A stretch of DNA of 64,000 nt, from contig NZ_CP121650.1 in assembly GCF_029714405.1 (NCBI RefSeq), positions 1,240,001 to 1,304,000 on the forward strand, read 5' to 3'. The position numbers were made by a program, and so were the translations under genes. This document shows, one piece after another, positions 1 to 9,082 of the stretch (its first letter is position 1; each line of letters begins with the position of its first letter). Origin of the DNA: Bradyrhizobium sp. CB82. GTDB lineage: Bacteria; Pseudomonadota; Alphaproteobacteria; Rhizobiales; Xanthobacteraceae. The notes beneath the pieces are model-generated. The model worked only from the letters and a program-made list of their open reading frames with translations, searched no databases and was not told the DNA's origin.

Positions 1-1398
1 TTGGATGCGTCCGTCATTGAGGGCGTTGGCAGGTATTTGCGTGCCGCGGGGCTGGGCGACGCGATCGATTTTGAGCGGAGAATGCAATTCGATCGCTTCG
101 AGCCCTGGATGTGTGGAGCATCGACGCAGGAAGGGGCCGCCGCATCGCTCTATGAAACACTGCACTGCGGGCGCGCCTCTCGTTCCGCCTACATTCCGCC
201 CCCTCAGCTGAACGCGCTAAGCGAATGCAATCTCGCTCAGTTCAGCGATGGCGAGATGCTGCCCGGACGATGGCGTCTGTCGCATTTCAGAAATCTATTC
301 TGCGCGTCAGATGTTGCTCCAAGCCGAGCTTCGCAAGTCTATGTCGGGGACGACTCTTTGCTATTTTCCCGCTTTCTCCTTTCGCAGCCGCGAATGGATC
401 GCGGCCTGGATATTGGTTCCGGCAGCGGACTTTCCACAGTCGCCCTAGCTCAAAATTGCAGGGACGTGGTCGGCATTGATGTCGTCGCAGAATGCTCAGA
501 CGCCGGGTATCTTACAGCGGGCCTTAATGGGGTGAGTTCGCGTTGCTCCTTCTTGGCAAGCGCAGTGGAGGAATTTACGCCACAAACCAGATTCGACATA
601 GTGGCTGCAAATCCGCCCGGAGTCCCCGTGCCCGCTGGTATCACCTATAGTCCGGCCGGAAACGGCGGCAAGGATGGTACAGTGAACGTCCTGCGCTTTC
701 TTGAGGCTGGAGCGGAGTTTTGCCGAGGAGATGGCATGCTCGCGATGCGCTTCCAATCGGTTGGAAACGATCGTGAAATCTTTGCTATACGAACAATCGC
801 CGATCTAGCGCGAGCGAGGCGTTGGGACGTCGAGTTCTTCACCGACATTTTGGTGCCGATAGAAGTTCGAACCGCGCTGACGGTTCGCAATGCGCAGTCG
901 CTCAATCCCGAAATTCCAAAGGACACGCTTCTTGGGCGCCTTGACCAAGAAATGAAGCACCTGGGTGCAACAACGTATAGTTCATCGTCGTTGCGCGTTC
1001 GGTTGGGAGGGAGTGGCCAAGTGACGAGCCAGGCTTGCCACACGGGCTTGTCACTGGATGCGCGAATCCGTAATCGGCGATCCGTCCTTACACGGTCTGA
1101 CATCGATTCTACGCTTCAGAAATTCATTGTGGCAATCGGAAACATGCCGGGAATTTATTGGCGACTGGCTGATTGGACCGAACTTACGAAAATGATTCGG
1201 GAGTTCGAAACAGTTTGCCAATCAATCGTCGGAGCAGAATCTCCCCGCGAAGCGTTAGCACTAGTCTATCCCCATTCTCTGAGCGGCCCGTACGTCCGCC
1301 CCCGCGCACTCGCGATTCCGTTCTTGGCAGCGGTTCAGTCATTGTGTCTCACGGGGGCCATCAAGATCGAGAGGGAAATACATGCAGCTTCCCATTAG
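1..1398 (+). CDS. Class I SAM-dependent methyltransferase (MTS/PrmC-like fold), possibly 5'-truncated
   Basis: The 465-residue reading frame opens at the first base of the window with TTG, so the true start may lie upstream. A glycine-rich SAM-binding motif LDIGSGSG sits at about residues 136-143, an acidic residue ends the next strand (VGID, ~157-160), and an NPPG motif follows at ~204-207. NPPx at this place is typical of methyltransferases acting on nitrogen (PrmC, RsmC and related MTS-domain proteins). The ~120 N-terminal residues and ~180 C-terminal residues around the core are not recognised, so the substrate is unknown. It overlaps the next gene by 17 bases, which implies an operon. 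Base composition is lower in GC than downstream genes. Fold is well supported; the role is not. Confidence 0.75.
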   Translation: MDASVIEGVGRYLRAAGLGDAIDFERRMQFDRFEPWMCGASTQEGAAASLYETLHCGRASRSAYIPPPQLNALSECNLAQFSDGEMLPGRWRLSHFRNLFCASDVAPSRASQVYVGDDSLLFSRFLLSQPRMDRGLDIGSGSGLSTVALAQNCRDVVGIDVVAECSDAGYLTAGLNGVSSRCSFLASAVEEFTPQTRFDIVAANPPGVPVPAGITYSPAGNGGKDGTVNVLRFLEAGAEFCRGDGMLAMRFQSVGNDREIFAIRTIADLARARRWDVEFFTDILVPIEVRTALTVRNAQSLNPEIPKDTLLGRLDQEMKHLGATTYSSSSLRVRLGGSGQVTSQACHTGLSLDARIRNRRSVLTRSDIDSTLQKFIVAIGNMPGIYWRLADWTELTKMIREFETVCQSIVGAESPREALALVYPHSLSGPYVRPRALAIPFLAAVQSLCLTGAIKIEREIHAASH

Positions 1399-1861
1399 GA
1401 TCGTCACGGACAATCCGCTCGACCCACAGGTGAGGCAGATGATTGCCGAAAGCGACGAGTACTACTCTGACCTATATCCGGCGGAGAGCAATCACCTTTT
1501 CGATCCGGTTTCCCTCTGTGCACCTAACATCTCATTCTACGCGGCCCGTAGGGGGGAGGACATAGTTGGTTTCGGCGCGGTCGTCGCGATGGATGGATAC
1601 GGCGAAATAAAGCGAATGTTCGTCGACCCGAAGGCTCGTGGAGAAGGAGTGGGACGGCGCCTTTTGGAGGAAATAGAGCGCCGCGCTGTGGCGCTAGGGC
1701 TGCCGGTGTTGCGCCTTGAGACTGGGGTTCGGCAACCGGAGGCGATCTCACTTTATCGGACGCATGGCTTTCACGAGATTGCGCCATTCGGAGATTACAA
1801 AATAGATCCGCTCAGTTTGTTTATGGAAAAGAACTTGCCGACGCAAATGGCGATTAGCTGA
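1382..1861 (+). CDS. GNAT family N-acetyltransferase
   Basis: This 159-residue protein has the length of a single-domain GNAT enzyme. The acetyl-CoA pyrophosphate-binding motif is RGEGVG at residues 86-91, preceded by the usual beta-strand 4 (EIKRMFVDP) and followed by helix 3 (RRLLEEIERRA). The C-terminal part (SLYRTHGF, then a beta strand) matches motif B. It would transfer an acetyl group from acetyl-CoA to an amine of unknown identity. The start overlaps the end of the methyltransferase gene, and the amidohydrolase begins 6 bases after its stop, so the three are probably co-translated. Substrate cannot be read from the sequence. Confidence 0.88.
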   Translation: MQLPIRIVTDNPLDPQVRQMIAESDEYYSDLYPAESNHLFDPVSLCAPNISFYAARRGEDIVGFGAVVAMDGYGEIKRMFVDPKARGEGVGRRLLEEIERRAVALGLPVLRLETGVRQPEAISLYRTHGFHEIAPFGDYKIDPLSLFMEKNLPTQMAIS

Positions 1862-1867
1862 CGAGAT

Positions 1868-3133
1868 ATGGAAGTCGCTCGTTCCACTCATGCAAATCCG
1901 GCCAGAGCTATGGCAAGTCTGCCCACTAATGACATTTGTGCCGCTTCTAGACTCGCCGACCATCTCAGCGGTCGCCAAGCTTCGCTTACGGACCTTCGTC
2001 GGGCACTGCACGCCTGTCCGGAGTTGGGGTACAAGGAGGTTCAGACGGCCTCAACGATCGCGGAACAGCTGCGGGCGATCGGGGTAGACGAAATTCACCA
2101 GGGCATCGCCGGAACGGGTATTGTCGGGGTCCTACGCGGTGAAGAGGGCGATGGGCCTGTCGTCGGATTGAGAGCCGAACTAGATGCTCTAGCCATGGAA
2201 GAAGCGAACGAGTTCTCGTGGCGGTCGAAGAGGCCGGGCGTAATGCATGCTTGTGGTCACGATGGACATATGGCTGCTCTGGTGGGAGCGATGGATTACC
2301 TAGCCAAACACCGACAGTTCTCGGGCAAGATCTGCGCGATATTTCAGCCGGCAGAAGAGGGGGGCGCGGGAGCCAAAGCCATGATAGATGAGGGGCTGCT
2401 AGAGCGGTTCGCACTCTCGAGCGTTTATTCCATTCACAATGCACCATGGGTTCCGTTTGGCGAAGTTGTCGCGAATGCTGGACCAATGATGGCGGCGGCC
2501 GACCGATTGGAAATTCTCGTTGAGGGGGCCGGCGGCCATGGCGGGATACCGCACAAGGGCACCGACGCGATCCTCGCCGCGGCAGCAGTTATCCAGTCTG
2601 TGCAGAGCATTGTTTCCCGCAATATCGATCCGCTCGATGCTGCGGTTATCAGTTTTGGGGGAATTTCGGCCGGGAGCATGGAACAGTATAACGTCCTTCC
2701 CGGATGTGTTCGAATCATTGGTACCGTGAGGACATTCCGGCCAGAGATCCAAGATCTGATCGAGGATCTACTCCACCGTACCGCCGCGAACACTGCGTCC
2801 GCATTCGGCGCAAAGGCGAGCGTGAAATTTACGCGCCGTTATCCAGCGACCGTCAACGCTCGGGAAAAGGCCCAAATCGTATTGGGAGTAGCCGAGAGCC
2901 TCTTTGGAAGTCAAAGGACTCACACGGATTTGCCACCTAGCACAGCTGGCGAAGACTTTGCGTTCATGCTGCAGGCGGTGCCCGGCGCCTACATTTGGCT
3001 CGGACAGGGCAACGGAGAGCAGCCAGAGAGTCTCCATAGCCCACGCTATGATTTTGATGATCGCTTAATTGTGCCCGCGGCAGCGCTCTTTGTACGCCTA
3101 GCCGAGAAGGAGCTTGAGGCTCGGCGAGCGTAG
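1868..3133 (+). CDS. M20 family amidohydrolase (hippurate / N-acyl-amino-acid hydrolase type)
   Basis: A 421-residue M20 metallopeptidase-like amidohydrolase. Visible metal-site elements are HACGHDGH at residues 127-134 (Cys129 and His131 are the family ligands), the PAEEGG motif with Glu163/Glu164, and a later His in SIHNAPW; a dimerisation domain with GGHGGIPH follows, and the C-terminal PSTAGEDFAF carries the last ligand region. The family cleaves N-acyl or N-aroyl amino acids, including indole-acetyl-amino acids in plant-associated organisms. The ATG at 1868 lies 6 bases after the GNAT stop; internal Met15 is an alternative start. An acetyltransferase and an amide hydrolase in one operon suggest reversible handling of an N-acylated amino compound; this is inference. 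Confidence 0.92.
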   Translation: MEVARSTHANPARAMASLPTNDICAASRLADHLSGRQASLTDLRRALHACPELGYKEVQTASTIAEQLRAIGVDEIHQGIAGTGIVGVLRGEEGDGPVVGLRAELDALAMEEANEFSWRSKRPGVMHACGHDGHMAALVGAMDYLAKHRQFSGKICAIFQPAEEGGAGAKAMIDEGLLERFALSSVYSIHNAPWVPFGEVVANAGPMMAAADRLEILVEGAGGHGGIPHKGTDAILAAAAVIQSVQSIVSRNIDPLDAAVISFGGISAGSMEQYNVLPGCVRIIGTVRTFRPEIQDLIEDLLHRTAANTASAFGAKASVKFTRRYPATVNAREKAQIVLGVAESLFGSQRTHTDLPPSTAGEDFAFMLQAVPGAYIWLGQGNGEQPESLHSPRYDFDDRLIVPAAALFVRLAEKELEARRA

Positions 3134-3266
3134 CCCTTGCACGGAAGATCTTTCAAAACATCGACCGTCAAGCCGATTGCCCGAGCGATGGCCGTTGCCT
3201 CAACGCAAACAGCCAAGATTAATGAGATGCCGCGGCCAAGGCGCAGTTGAGGATGTGAGGTTTGGG

Positions 3267-3890
3267 ATGACAATGTACCTAGGGACTTTGGCTAGCATTG
3301 CTCTGATGCAGCTGCTAGGCGCAGCAAGTCCAGGGCCCAACTTTTTCATTGTTACGAGCTATTCGTTAGCCGGATCGCTGAGACGCGGCCTATTGGCTGT
3401 AGCCGGCATTCTGGCCGGTTCTCTGTGTTGGGCCCTGTTGGCCGCAGCCGGCCTGGGTGTGCTGGTGACCGCGATGCCTTCGCTTTATGCCGCCCTTCGA
3501 ATTGCAGGCGCAGCTTACCTGATCTGGGTTGGGGTAAAGATGCTATTTGGTACTAGCCGATCCCGAAGCGGCGCGTCCAAACTTGAAACAATCGACACGG
3601 ATTGGCAGGTGGTTCGTGCGGGCTTCTTGACAAACATGGCAAATCCAAAGTCAATCGCGTACTACTCAAGCATATTCGTAGCAGTATTTCCTGCCGATCC
3701 GCCAACTTGGTTGTTCTGGGCCGCAGTGAGCACTGCGGTGACGGTCTCAGCAGTGTGGTGGATTTCGGTGGCAGCCCTGTTTTCGCTTGTGCCAGTGCGC
3801 CGCGCGTATGAACGATTCAAAGCCAAGATCAATACCATCCTTGGGATAGCGTTGATCTGTCTCGGCCTTCGCATGGCCATTTTTCGCTGA
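3267..3890 (+). CDS. LysE/RhtB family amino-acid exporter
   Basis: I chose the ATG at 3267, giving 207 residues, the normal LysE length. A GAGG ribosome-binding site lies at about 3257-3260, and the upstream in-frame residues are not family-like. The N-terminus carries the LysE signature region (LLGAASPGPNFF) in the first membrane helix, and about six hydrophobic segments follow, with the charged loop after helix 3 (KMLFGTSRSRSG). Such proteins export amino acids or derivatives across the inner membrane. As the last gene of the low-GC cassette it plausibly exports the compound handled by the methyltransferase, acetyltransferase and amidohydrolase. A short palindrome (TGCATC/GATGCA) just follows the stop but lacks a T tract. 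Confidence 0.9.
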   Translation: MTMYLGTLASIALMQLLGAASPGPNFFIVTSYSLAGSLRRGLLAVAGILAGSLCWALLAAAGLGVLVTAMPSLYAALRIAGAAYLIWVGVKMLFGTSRSRSGASKLETIDTDWQVVRAGFLTNMANPKSIAYYSSIFVAVFPADPPTWLFWAAVSTAVTVSAVWWISVAALFSLVPVRRAYERFKAKINTILGIALICLGLRMAIFR

Positions 3891-4190
3891 TGCTGCATCG
3901 GACGATGCACGCCGAGTGATAGCGGCTGCATACGCAACTGACATTCAGTTGAGATAGCGCTAGCGGGAGCATTGCCTAACTAGGGGCGGCGTGTTTTTGT
4001 CGGCATCCGCGCTTTTCGAGGCTCTCGGCTGAGCGCATGCTGCAAATGCCCCCGATCTCCGCGGAATTCTTTGCAAGCGTCCCAGTCAGCCGGCGCGCTG
4101 ACCAGTAGGTCTTGGTCGCGTTACAGAAATTATAACGATATTTCAAATGACAAACGAGTTCGCAGTTTTATTCTGAATGGCGCGCCAAGA
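3891..4190. other. Intergenic gap without recognisable gene
   Basis: About 300 bases between the exporter and the broken UPF0158-type gene. Apart from a small palindrome immediately after the exporter stop I see no coding pattern, tRNA, integrase remnant or repeat. It marks the boundary between the low-GC cassette and the high-GC region to the right. Confidence 0.5.
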
Positions 4191-4623
4191 TCAGCCGACC
4201 ATTTCGATCGAATGCAGCGCGCACCGGTCGCGCAATGCATGCTCCGTGGCTTTCGCTTCGAAGGCGTGCCAGCGATCGATCGCGCCTCGTCTGCGAGCAG
4301 GGCTCTGAATTTCGGGTAGGTACCCCGCCTGCCGAAGAAATAGCGGACGTCGTCGAAATCGGCTGGTAGGAACTGGCGAGCAAAATCCAGTACGAGCGGC
4401 TTGCCCAGGCCGAGCTTACGTTTGTCCGGAAGCGCGACATATTTCTCCTCGTCGTTGATGTCGTCCGGCAGTTCGTCGTTCATCTCGGCTGCGTCCGGAA
4501 AATCGGTTTAATAGTAGATTTTTTCCGGTCCGCTTGCAGACGAAAAACGGTAAATTCTCCCAAGTTGCTGCCGGTGTTGGCGAACTCGAAGGCCTCGACA
4601 ATGTCTTGGATACTTAGTGGCAT
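4191..4623 (-). pseudogene. Degenerate UPF0158-type conserved protein, several lesions
   Basis: Reading the minus strand from ATG at 4621-4623 gives MPLSIQDIVEAFEFANTG and continues to GEFTVF; the homology then hops frame to FVCKRTGK, again to KIYY, meets an in-frame TAA (near 4509), continues TDFPDAAEMNDELPDD and on to DDVRYFFGRRG with KFRALL, and shifts once more into RRGAIDRWHAFEAKAT before the stop at 4191-4193. Joined together these pieces look like a complete UPF0158-family protein of about 140 residues (ELPDD...LGKPLV.DF...RRGA..RW.AFE pattern, from memory of the family). At least three indels and one nonsense codon make this a true pseudogene rather than one sequencing slip. Function of the family is unknown. 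Confidence 0.75.
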
Positions 4624-4753
4624 GGCTTTTGGCTGCAGCCCGATTAGGTGTCATACGGATCCAGATCCCGGATATGATCCGTGATCCCAACCAGCCCCGT
4701 TCAACGGGCAATCCGCCCTTCCATTCAATGCGAATCGTAAGAATGCTCCGATC

Positions 4754-7456
4754 ATGATGCTGGCGCCTGTTCTCACCCCGCGTGGTTTGCTGGTTCTCAG
4801 GGAGACGGGGGCCGCGCCTGGGGTGGAGTCCGAAGCGCATCCTCGGCTGGCAGAAGCATTTCTGCGGGGACCCGGACATGGGCTGTTGCGCCTGGGCGCC
4901 GATGAAGTCGAGACGCCTCTACCTCCGGTGTTGTCGTATTGGCGTGAGTTCGGAGCTCGCTACGTAACTGCGCTATGTGCCGTTTCCGGTATCGCAGATC
5001 GGTCTACCAAGCCGCCAGTTGCAGTTCCGGTCGATAGCGAACTGGACCACATGGTAGCGGCCGTTCCGCCCATGATGGGCGGCGAATACCTGACGGCGGA
5101 TTTGCTGTCCAATCTTTGGCGAGACATGGATGCAGCGTTTGATGCCGAACTGGCTGACGCCAGGCTCTCCGTGCAGGAGTTCCTCAGCGGCCGACATCCC
5201 GCCTGGAACCTGATCGGCCGCGTCCATTTCAATCTCGCCGAGAACAGGCAGGACGAAGTTGCCCCGTTTGCGTTCCTGGTAACCTACACGACCCGGCTTT
5301 CGGCCGAAGCCAAGGCCCAACATGTGCCTCTCGGCAAGGCCTTGCAGGAATATGCCGGTGCGAGAAATCGCGAGCGCTTGCTGTCGCTATTGCAGCCCAT
5401 CCAGCGCGCCGCCGAGCATTGCGCCTGGCTGAAGGTTATGGTCGACGCGGGCGAGATCTTTCATCCGTTGCGCTGGAGCCCGCAGCAGGCGCTGCAATTC
5501 CTGAAAGACGTGCCCACGCTAGAAAGTGCCGGGGTTGCGGTGCGGATGCCGGCGAGTTGGCGTCTGAACCGTCCTGCGCATGCGCAAGTCAAGGCGACGA
5601 TCGGGGGGCGAGCGCCATCCCAGATGGGGATGGATGCGTTGCTCGATTTCCGAATGGAAGTGACGCTCGACGGTGAAAAGCTTTCGGCGGCCGAAATCAA
5701 GCGGCTGCTTGCCCAGTCCGACGGGCTGGTCTTGGTCCGCGGCAAATGGGTCGAGGTTGACCATGAGCGTCTGCGCCGGACTCTCGATGAATTCGAAGCG
5801 GCCGAACGGCGTGCCGCCAACGACGGCCTGTCGTTCGGCGAGGCAATGCGCATGCTGGCTGGCGCCAACATCGCCGAGAAGGATTCCAGTGGACAATCGG
5901 ATGTCGACTGGAGCCAGACCGTGGCGGGTCCCTGGCTGGCAGAGACATTGGCGGCCTTACGCCGCCCCGATGGGCTTGCTCGGATCGATCCTGGTAAATC
6001 TCTTCAAGGCTCCCTGCGCTCGTATCAGCTGGCGGGCGTCCAATGGCTTTACTTGCTCACTCAGCTCAGGCTTGGCGCCTGCCTTGCCGACGACATGGGT
6101 CTCGGCAAGACAATCCAGGTTCTATCGCTTCTGCTCGTGCTGAAGAGTGAGACCAAAGGCAGCCGACGGCCATGTCTTCTGGTGGCCCCGGCTTCGCTGC
6201 TCGCCAATTGGCTTTCGGAAATTGCCCGGTTTGCGCCGGACTTCAAGGCGCGCGTGGCCCACCCATCGGCTGCACCAGCCGAGCAGTTGAGCGCGAACGA
6301 TGCGGGGAATCCAGACGCAGACCTGGTGATCACCAGCTACGGATTTCTGGCGCGCTCGCCTTGGCTGACGACCGTGCCGTGGCGATTGGTCGTGCTTGAC
6401 GAGGCGCAGGCTATCAAGAATTCGGCCGCCAAGCAGGCCAAGATGGTCAAGCAACTCCAGGCCGATACGCGCATTGCACTGACGGGCACCCCCATCGAGA
6501 ATCACCTCGGCGACCTCTGGTCGATCTTCGACTTCATCAATCCCGGGCTGTTGGGATCTTCAAGGCAGTTTTCGTCCTTCGTCAAAGGCCTCGCCGATCG
6601 GCCGCATAACCCCTATGGCCCACTCCGCGACCTGGTGCGACCCTATATCTTGAGACGTCTGAAAACCGACAAGAGCGTCATTGCCGATTTGCCCGACAAG
6701 ACCGAGGTGAATGCCTTTTGCTCCCTGAGCCGCAAGCAGGCAGCGCTCTACCAGCAAGCGGTGGAGGAGTTGGCGCGGCGCCTTGAGGACGTTGACGGGA
6801 TGCAGCGAAAAGGCCTGGTGCTCGCCATTCTGATGCGGCTGAAACAGATCTGTAACCATCCGTCGCAATGGCTAGGCGATGGGGCGTGGACTGAGCAGGA
6901 CAGCGGCAAATTCGAGCGGCTGCGTGACATCGCGGAGGTCATGGCCGCCCGGCAGGAGAAAGCATTGATCTTCACCCAGTTCAAGGAGACGACAGCCCCA
7001 CTGGCGGCGTTCCTGGGTTCCATTTTCGGGCGGGCAGGTCTCGTCCTGCATGGCGAAACCGAGGTCAAGAAGCGCAAGGACCTCGTGCGCCAGTTCCAGG
7101 ACGACGAAAATGTCCCGTTCTTCGTGCTCTCTCTCAAGGCGGGCGGTGCAGGGCTTAATCTCACCGCCGCCTCGCATGTCGTTCATTTCGACAGGTGGTG
7201 GAACCCGGCCGTCGAAAACCAGGCGACAGATAGGGCCTTCCGAATCGGGCAGACCAAGAATGTCCTTGTGCATAAATTCATCTGCAGGGGCACCGTGGAG
7301 GACAAGATCGATAAGTTGATCGAATCCAAGAAGCAGCTTGCCGGGGATTTGCTCGGCTCCGCACCGGACGTTGTGTTGACCGAGATGAAGGATGATGAAC
7401 TGCTGAAACTCATGGCCCTCGATCTGAACGCAGCAACAAGGGAAGCGCCCGGATGA
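4754..7456 (+). CDS. SNF2-family DEAD/H-box helicase with SNF2-associated N-terminal domain
   Basis: A 900-residue Swi2/Snf2 ATPase. The N-terminal ~400 residues correspond in position to the bacterial SNF2-associated (DUF3670-type) region. The motor follows: Walker A in DDMGLGKT (~446-453), Walker B as DEAQ (~549-552), TGTPIEN (motif III region), and the C-terminal RecA lobe with SLKAGGAGLNL, HFDRWWNP and the arginine-finger motif QATDRAFRIGQ (~823-833). Such proteins translocate on double-stranded DNA or remodel nucleoprotein complexes. The stop overlaps the SWIM-protein start by 4 bases (ATGA), so the two are translationally coupled. Two adjacent ATG codons at 4754 and 4757 are both possible. 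Cellular role of this bacterial pair is not established to my knowledge. Confidence 0.95.
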   Translation: MMLAPVLTPRGLLVLRETGAAPGVESEAHPRLAEAFLRGPGHGLLRLGADEVETPLPPVLSYWREFGARYVTALCAVSGIADRSTKPPVAVPVDSELDHMVAAVPPMMGGEYLTADLLSNLWRDMDAAFDAELADARLSVQEFLSGRHPAWNLIGRVHFNLAENRQDEVAPFAFLVTYTTRLSAEAKAQHVPLGKALQEYAGARNRERLLSLLQPIQRAAEHCAWLKVMVDAGEIFHPLRWSPQQALQFLKDVPTLESAGVAVRMPASWRLNRPAHAQVKATIGGRAPSQMGMDALLDFRMEVTLDGEKLSAAEIKRLLAQSDGLVLVRGKWVEVDHERLRRTLDEFEAAERRAANDGLSFGEAMRMLAGANIAEKDSSGQSDVDWSQTVAGPWLAETLAALRRPDGLARIDPGKSLQGSLRSYQLAGVQWLYLLTQLRLGACLADDMGLGKTIQVLSLLLVLKSETKGSRRPCLLVAPASLLANWLSEIARFAPDFKARVAHPSAAPAEQLSANDAGNPDADLVITSYGFLARSPWLTTVPWRLVVLDEAQAIKNSAAKQAKMVKQLQADTRIALTGTPIENHLGDLWSIFDFINPGLLGSSRQFSSFVKGLADRPHNPYGPLRDLVRPYILRRLKTDKSVIADLPDKTEVNAFCSLSRKQAALYQQAVEELARRLEDVDGMQRKGLVLAILMRLKQICNHPSQWLGDGAWTEQDSGKFERLRDIAEVMAARQEKALIFTQFKETTAPLAAFLGSIFGRAGLVLHGETEVKKRKDLVRQFQDDENVPFFVLSLKAGGAGLNLTAASHVVHFDRWWNPAVENQATDRAFRIGQTKNVLVHKFICRGTVEDKIDKLIESKKQLAGDLLGSAPDVVLTEMKDDELLKLMALDLNAATREAPG

Positions 7457-8364
7457 GCGATTTTGATTGGCCCGCCTATGTACCTGTGGCCGAAAAGCGG
7501 CGTCTGGCAGAACGAGAGCTGGCCAAGCTTCGGAAACGAGGGCAATCGATTGCTCCCGTGACAATCGAGGGCCGCACGATTGCAAAGACCTTCTGGGGCA
7601 AGTCGTGGTGCATCAACCTTGAACGCTATAGCGACTATGCGAGCCGTGTGCCGCGTGGCCGAACCTATGTCCGCAATGGTTCTGTTCTGGACCTGAAGAT
7701 TGCAAGGGGGGAGGTCGCGGCGATGGTTGCGGGCTCTTCGCTCTACAAAGTCAGGATCGCGATTGCGCCGGTGAAGGCGACGTGCTGGAAGGCCATCTGT
7801 CGGGACTGCGGGGGCGCGATCGACTCCCTAGTCGAATTGCTGCAGGGCCGTCTGGCCAAGGGGATCATGGACCGGGTCTGCCGGGAGGGCGACGGCCTGT
7901 TTCCGTCGCCCAAAGAGATCAAGCTGTTCTGTAGCTGTCCGGACGGGGCAGACATGTGCAAGCACGTTGCGGCGGCTCTCTATGGCGTTGGCGCCAGACT
8001 CGACGAGAGGCCCGAACTTCTTTTCGTTCTGCGAGGCGTGGACGAGAAGGAGTTGCTCGCGAGTGCCGGACAAGACCTGGTGCGAACCAAAGCAGTGCCC
8101 GACACCGCCAAGCTGCTTGATGACGGCGATGTCGCTGCGCTGTTCGGACTGGAGATGGCCGAATCCACGGCTTTCGATGCCCACGCTTCCCCAGCGCCAA
8201 AGCGGCCCCGGGGGTCAGGGACATCGAGAGGGAACGAGGGGCCTGTCGTGACAAACGTATCTGCGGCGAAGAAAAGTAAACCATCTCCTGCGGCCCGGAA
8301 AAAGTCAGGACGCAAGGCAAGCTCTGCCAGCACCGTGAAGGGAGGCGCGCGACGCGGGTCTTAG
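7453..8364 (+). CDS. SWIM zinc-finger protein coupled to SNF2 helicase
   Basis: A 303-residue protein with a SWIM zinc finger: Cys160-x-Cys162-x6-Cys169-x-His171 (CSCPDGADMCKH). The N-terminal ~100 residues (ending with KTFWGKSWC and a YVRNGSVLDL strand) are typical of SWIM proteins that accompany bacterial SNF2 helicases. The C-terminal ~65 residues are Lys/Arg/Ser-rich (AAKKSKPS, AARKKSGRK) and likely disordered and nucleic-acid binding. SWIM domains bind DNA or proteins. The 4-base overlap with the helicase gene argues for a stable partner complex, with the SWIM protein possibly supplying DNA or target recognition; that last point is inference. Confidence 0.93.
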   Translation: MSDFDWPAYVPVAEKRRLAERELAKLRKRGQSIAPVTIEGRTIAKTFWGKSWCINLERYSDYASRVPRGRTYVRNGSVLDLKIARGEVAAMVAGSSLYKVRIAIAPVKATCWKAICRDCGGAIDSLVELLQGRLAKGIMDRVCREGDGLFPSPKEIKLFCSCPDGADMCKHVAAALYGVGARLDERPELLFVLRGVDEKELLASAGQDLVRTKAVPDTAKLLDDGDVAALFGLEMAESTAFDAHASPAPKRPRGSGTSRGNEGPVVTNVSAAKKSKPSPAARKKSGRKASSASTVKGGARRGS

Positions 8365-8495
8365 CATTCGGCGGAACGCACGCCTGCCAGCTGCGGCACC
8401 GAGGGGGCCGCATCTTCCCGTCCAGCGAATATCGCCTCTTTGTCGCCGCCCCAGACTCGTATTGATCGATTGTTCTGCCCGCAGAGGTTAAGTCT

Positions 8496-9028
8496 GTGAC
8501 ACTGGCGATCAATATCCGGGCTGATATCGGCTCGGCAGACGAGATCGAACGCCTGTGGGACCAGGTCGGCGCGTTCGAGGTCGAGCCGTCAATGCGCGCG
8601 CTTGGCTACCGGCCGCATTTTATGTTCGCGATTTACGACGAGCCCGCGATCGACGCACCGATCCATGGGATGCGATGCTCAAGGCCGTCGCCGGTCAGGC
8701 GCCGTTGCTTATCGAGTTCAGACGCATTCGGTGGTTCGAAGGCAGCCCACTCGTGCTCTGGGCGGAGCCAACGCCGAATGACGTCCTCGCGCCGTTGCAC
8801 GGCTCGATCAGCGCCGTCATTGATCCCGCACACTGCCGTCCTCATTACCGGCCGGGAGTGTGGACCCCGCACTGCACGCTCGGCATGCGCATCGCCGACC
8901 AACGCCGCGATGGCGCCATTGCCTTTGCACGGTCGTTCGACCGAAGAATCGAAGTGCTGTTCGATGTCGCGGACTGCGTCGCTTTTCCACCGGTGCGGAT
9001 CGTTTCCGAGCAGAGATTGTCGCCGTAG
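8496..9028 (+). pseudogene. 2'-5' RNA ligase-like (2H phosphoesterase) gene with one-base frameshift
   Basis: The frame from GTG/ATG-like start at 8496 encodes the N-terminal half (ending FAIYDEPAIDA); the remainder (TDPWDAMLKAV through RPGVWTPHCTLGM to SEQRLSP) is in the next frame. The switch is at about 8655-8658, and total length is one base short of a multiple of three, so one base is missing. Joined, it is a ~177-residue 2H-type phosphoesterase / LigT-like protein. The second HxT motif is intact (HCTLG) but the first reads HFM instead of HxT/S, so activity would be doubtful even without the shift. Either a real mutation or a sequence error. Confidence 0.7.
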
Positions 9029-9082
9029 CTTGCGGGATAAGTAGCGCGCAATTGCCCGACGTGTTGCGGGAGGAGAGCCAGT

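Noticed and set aside
3891..3912. Palindrome after the exporter as a terminator
   Set aside because: Stem of only six to seven pairs and no T tract, so not listed as a terminator.
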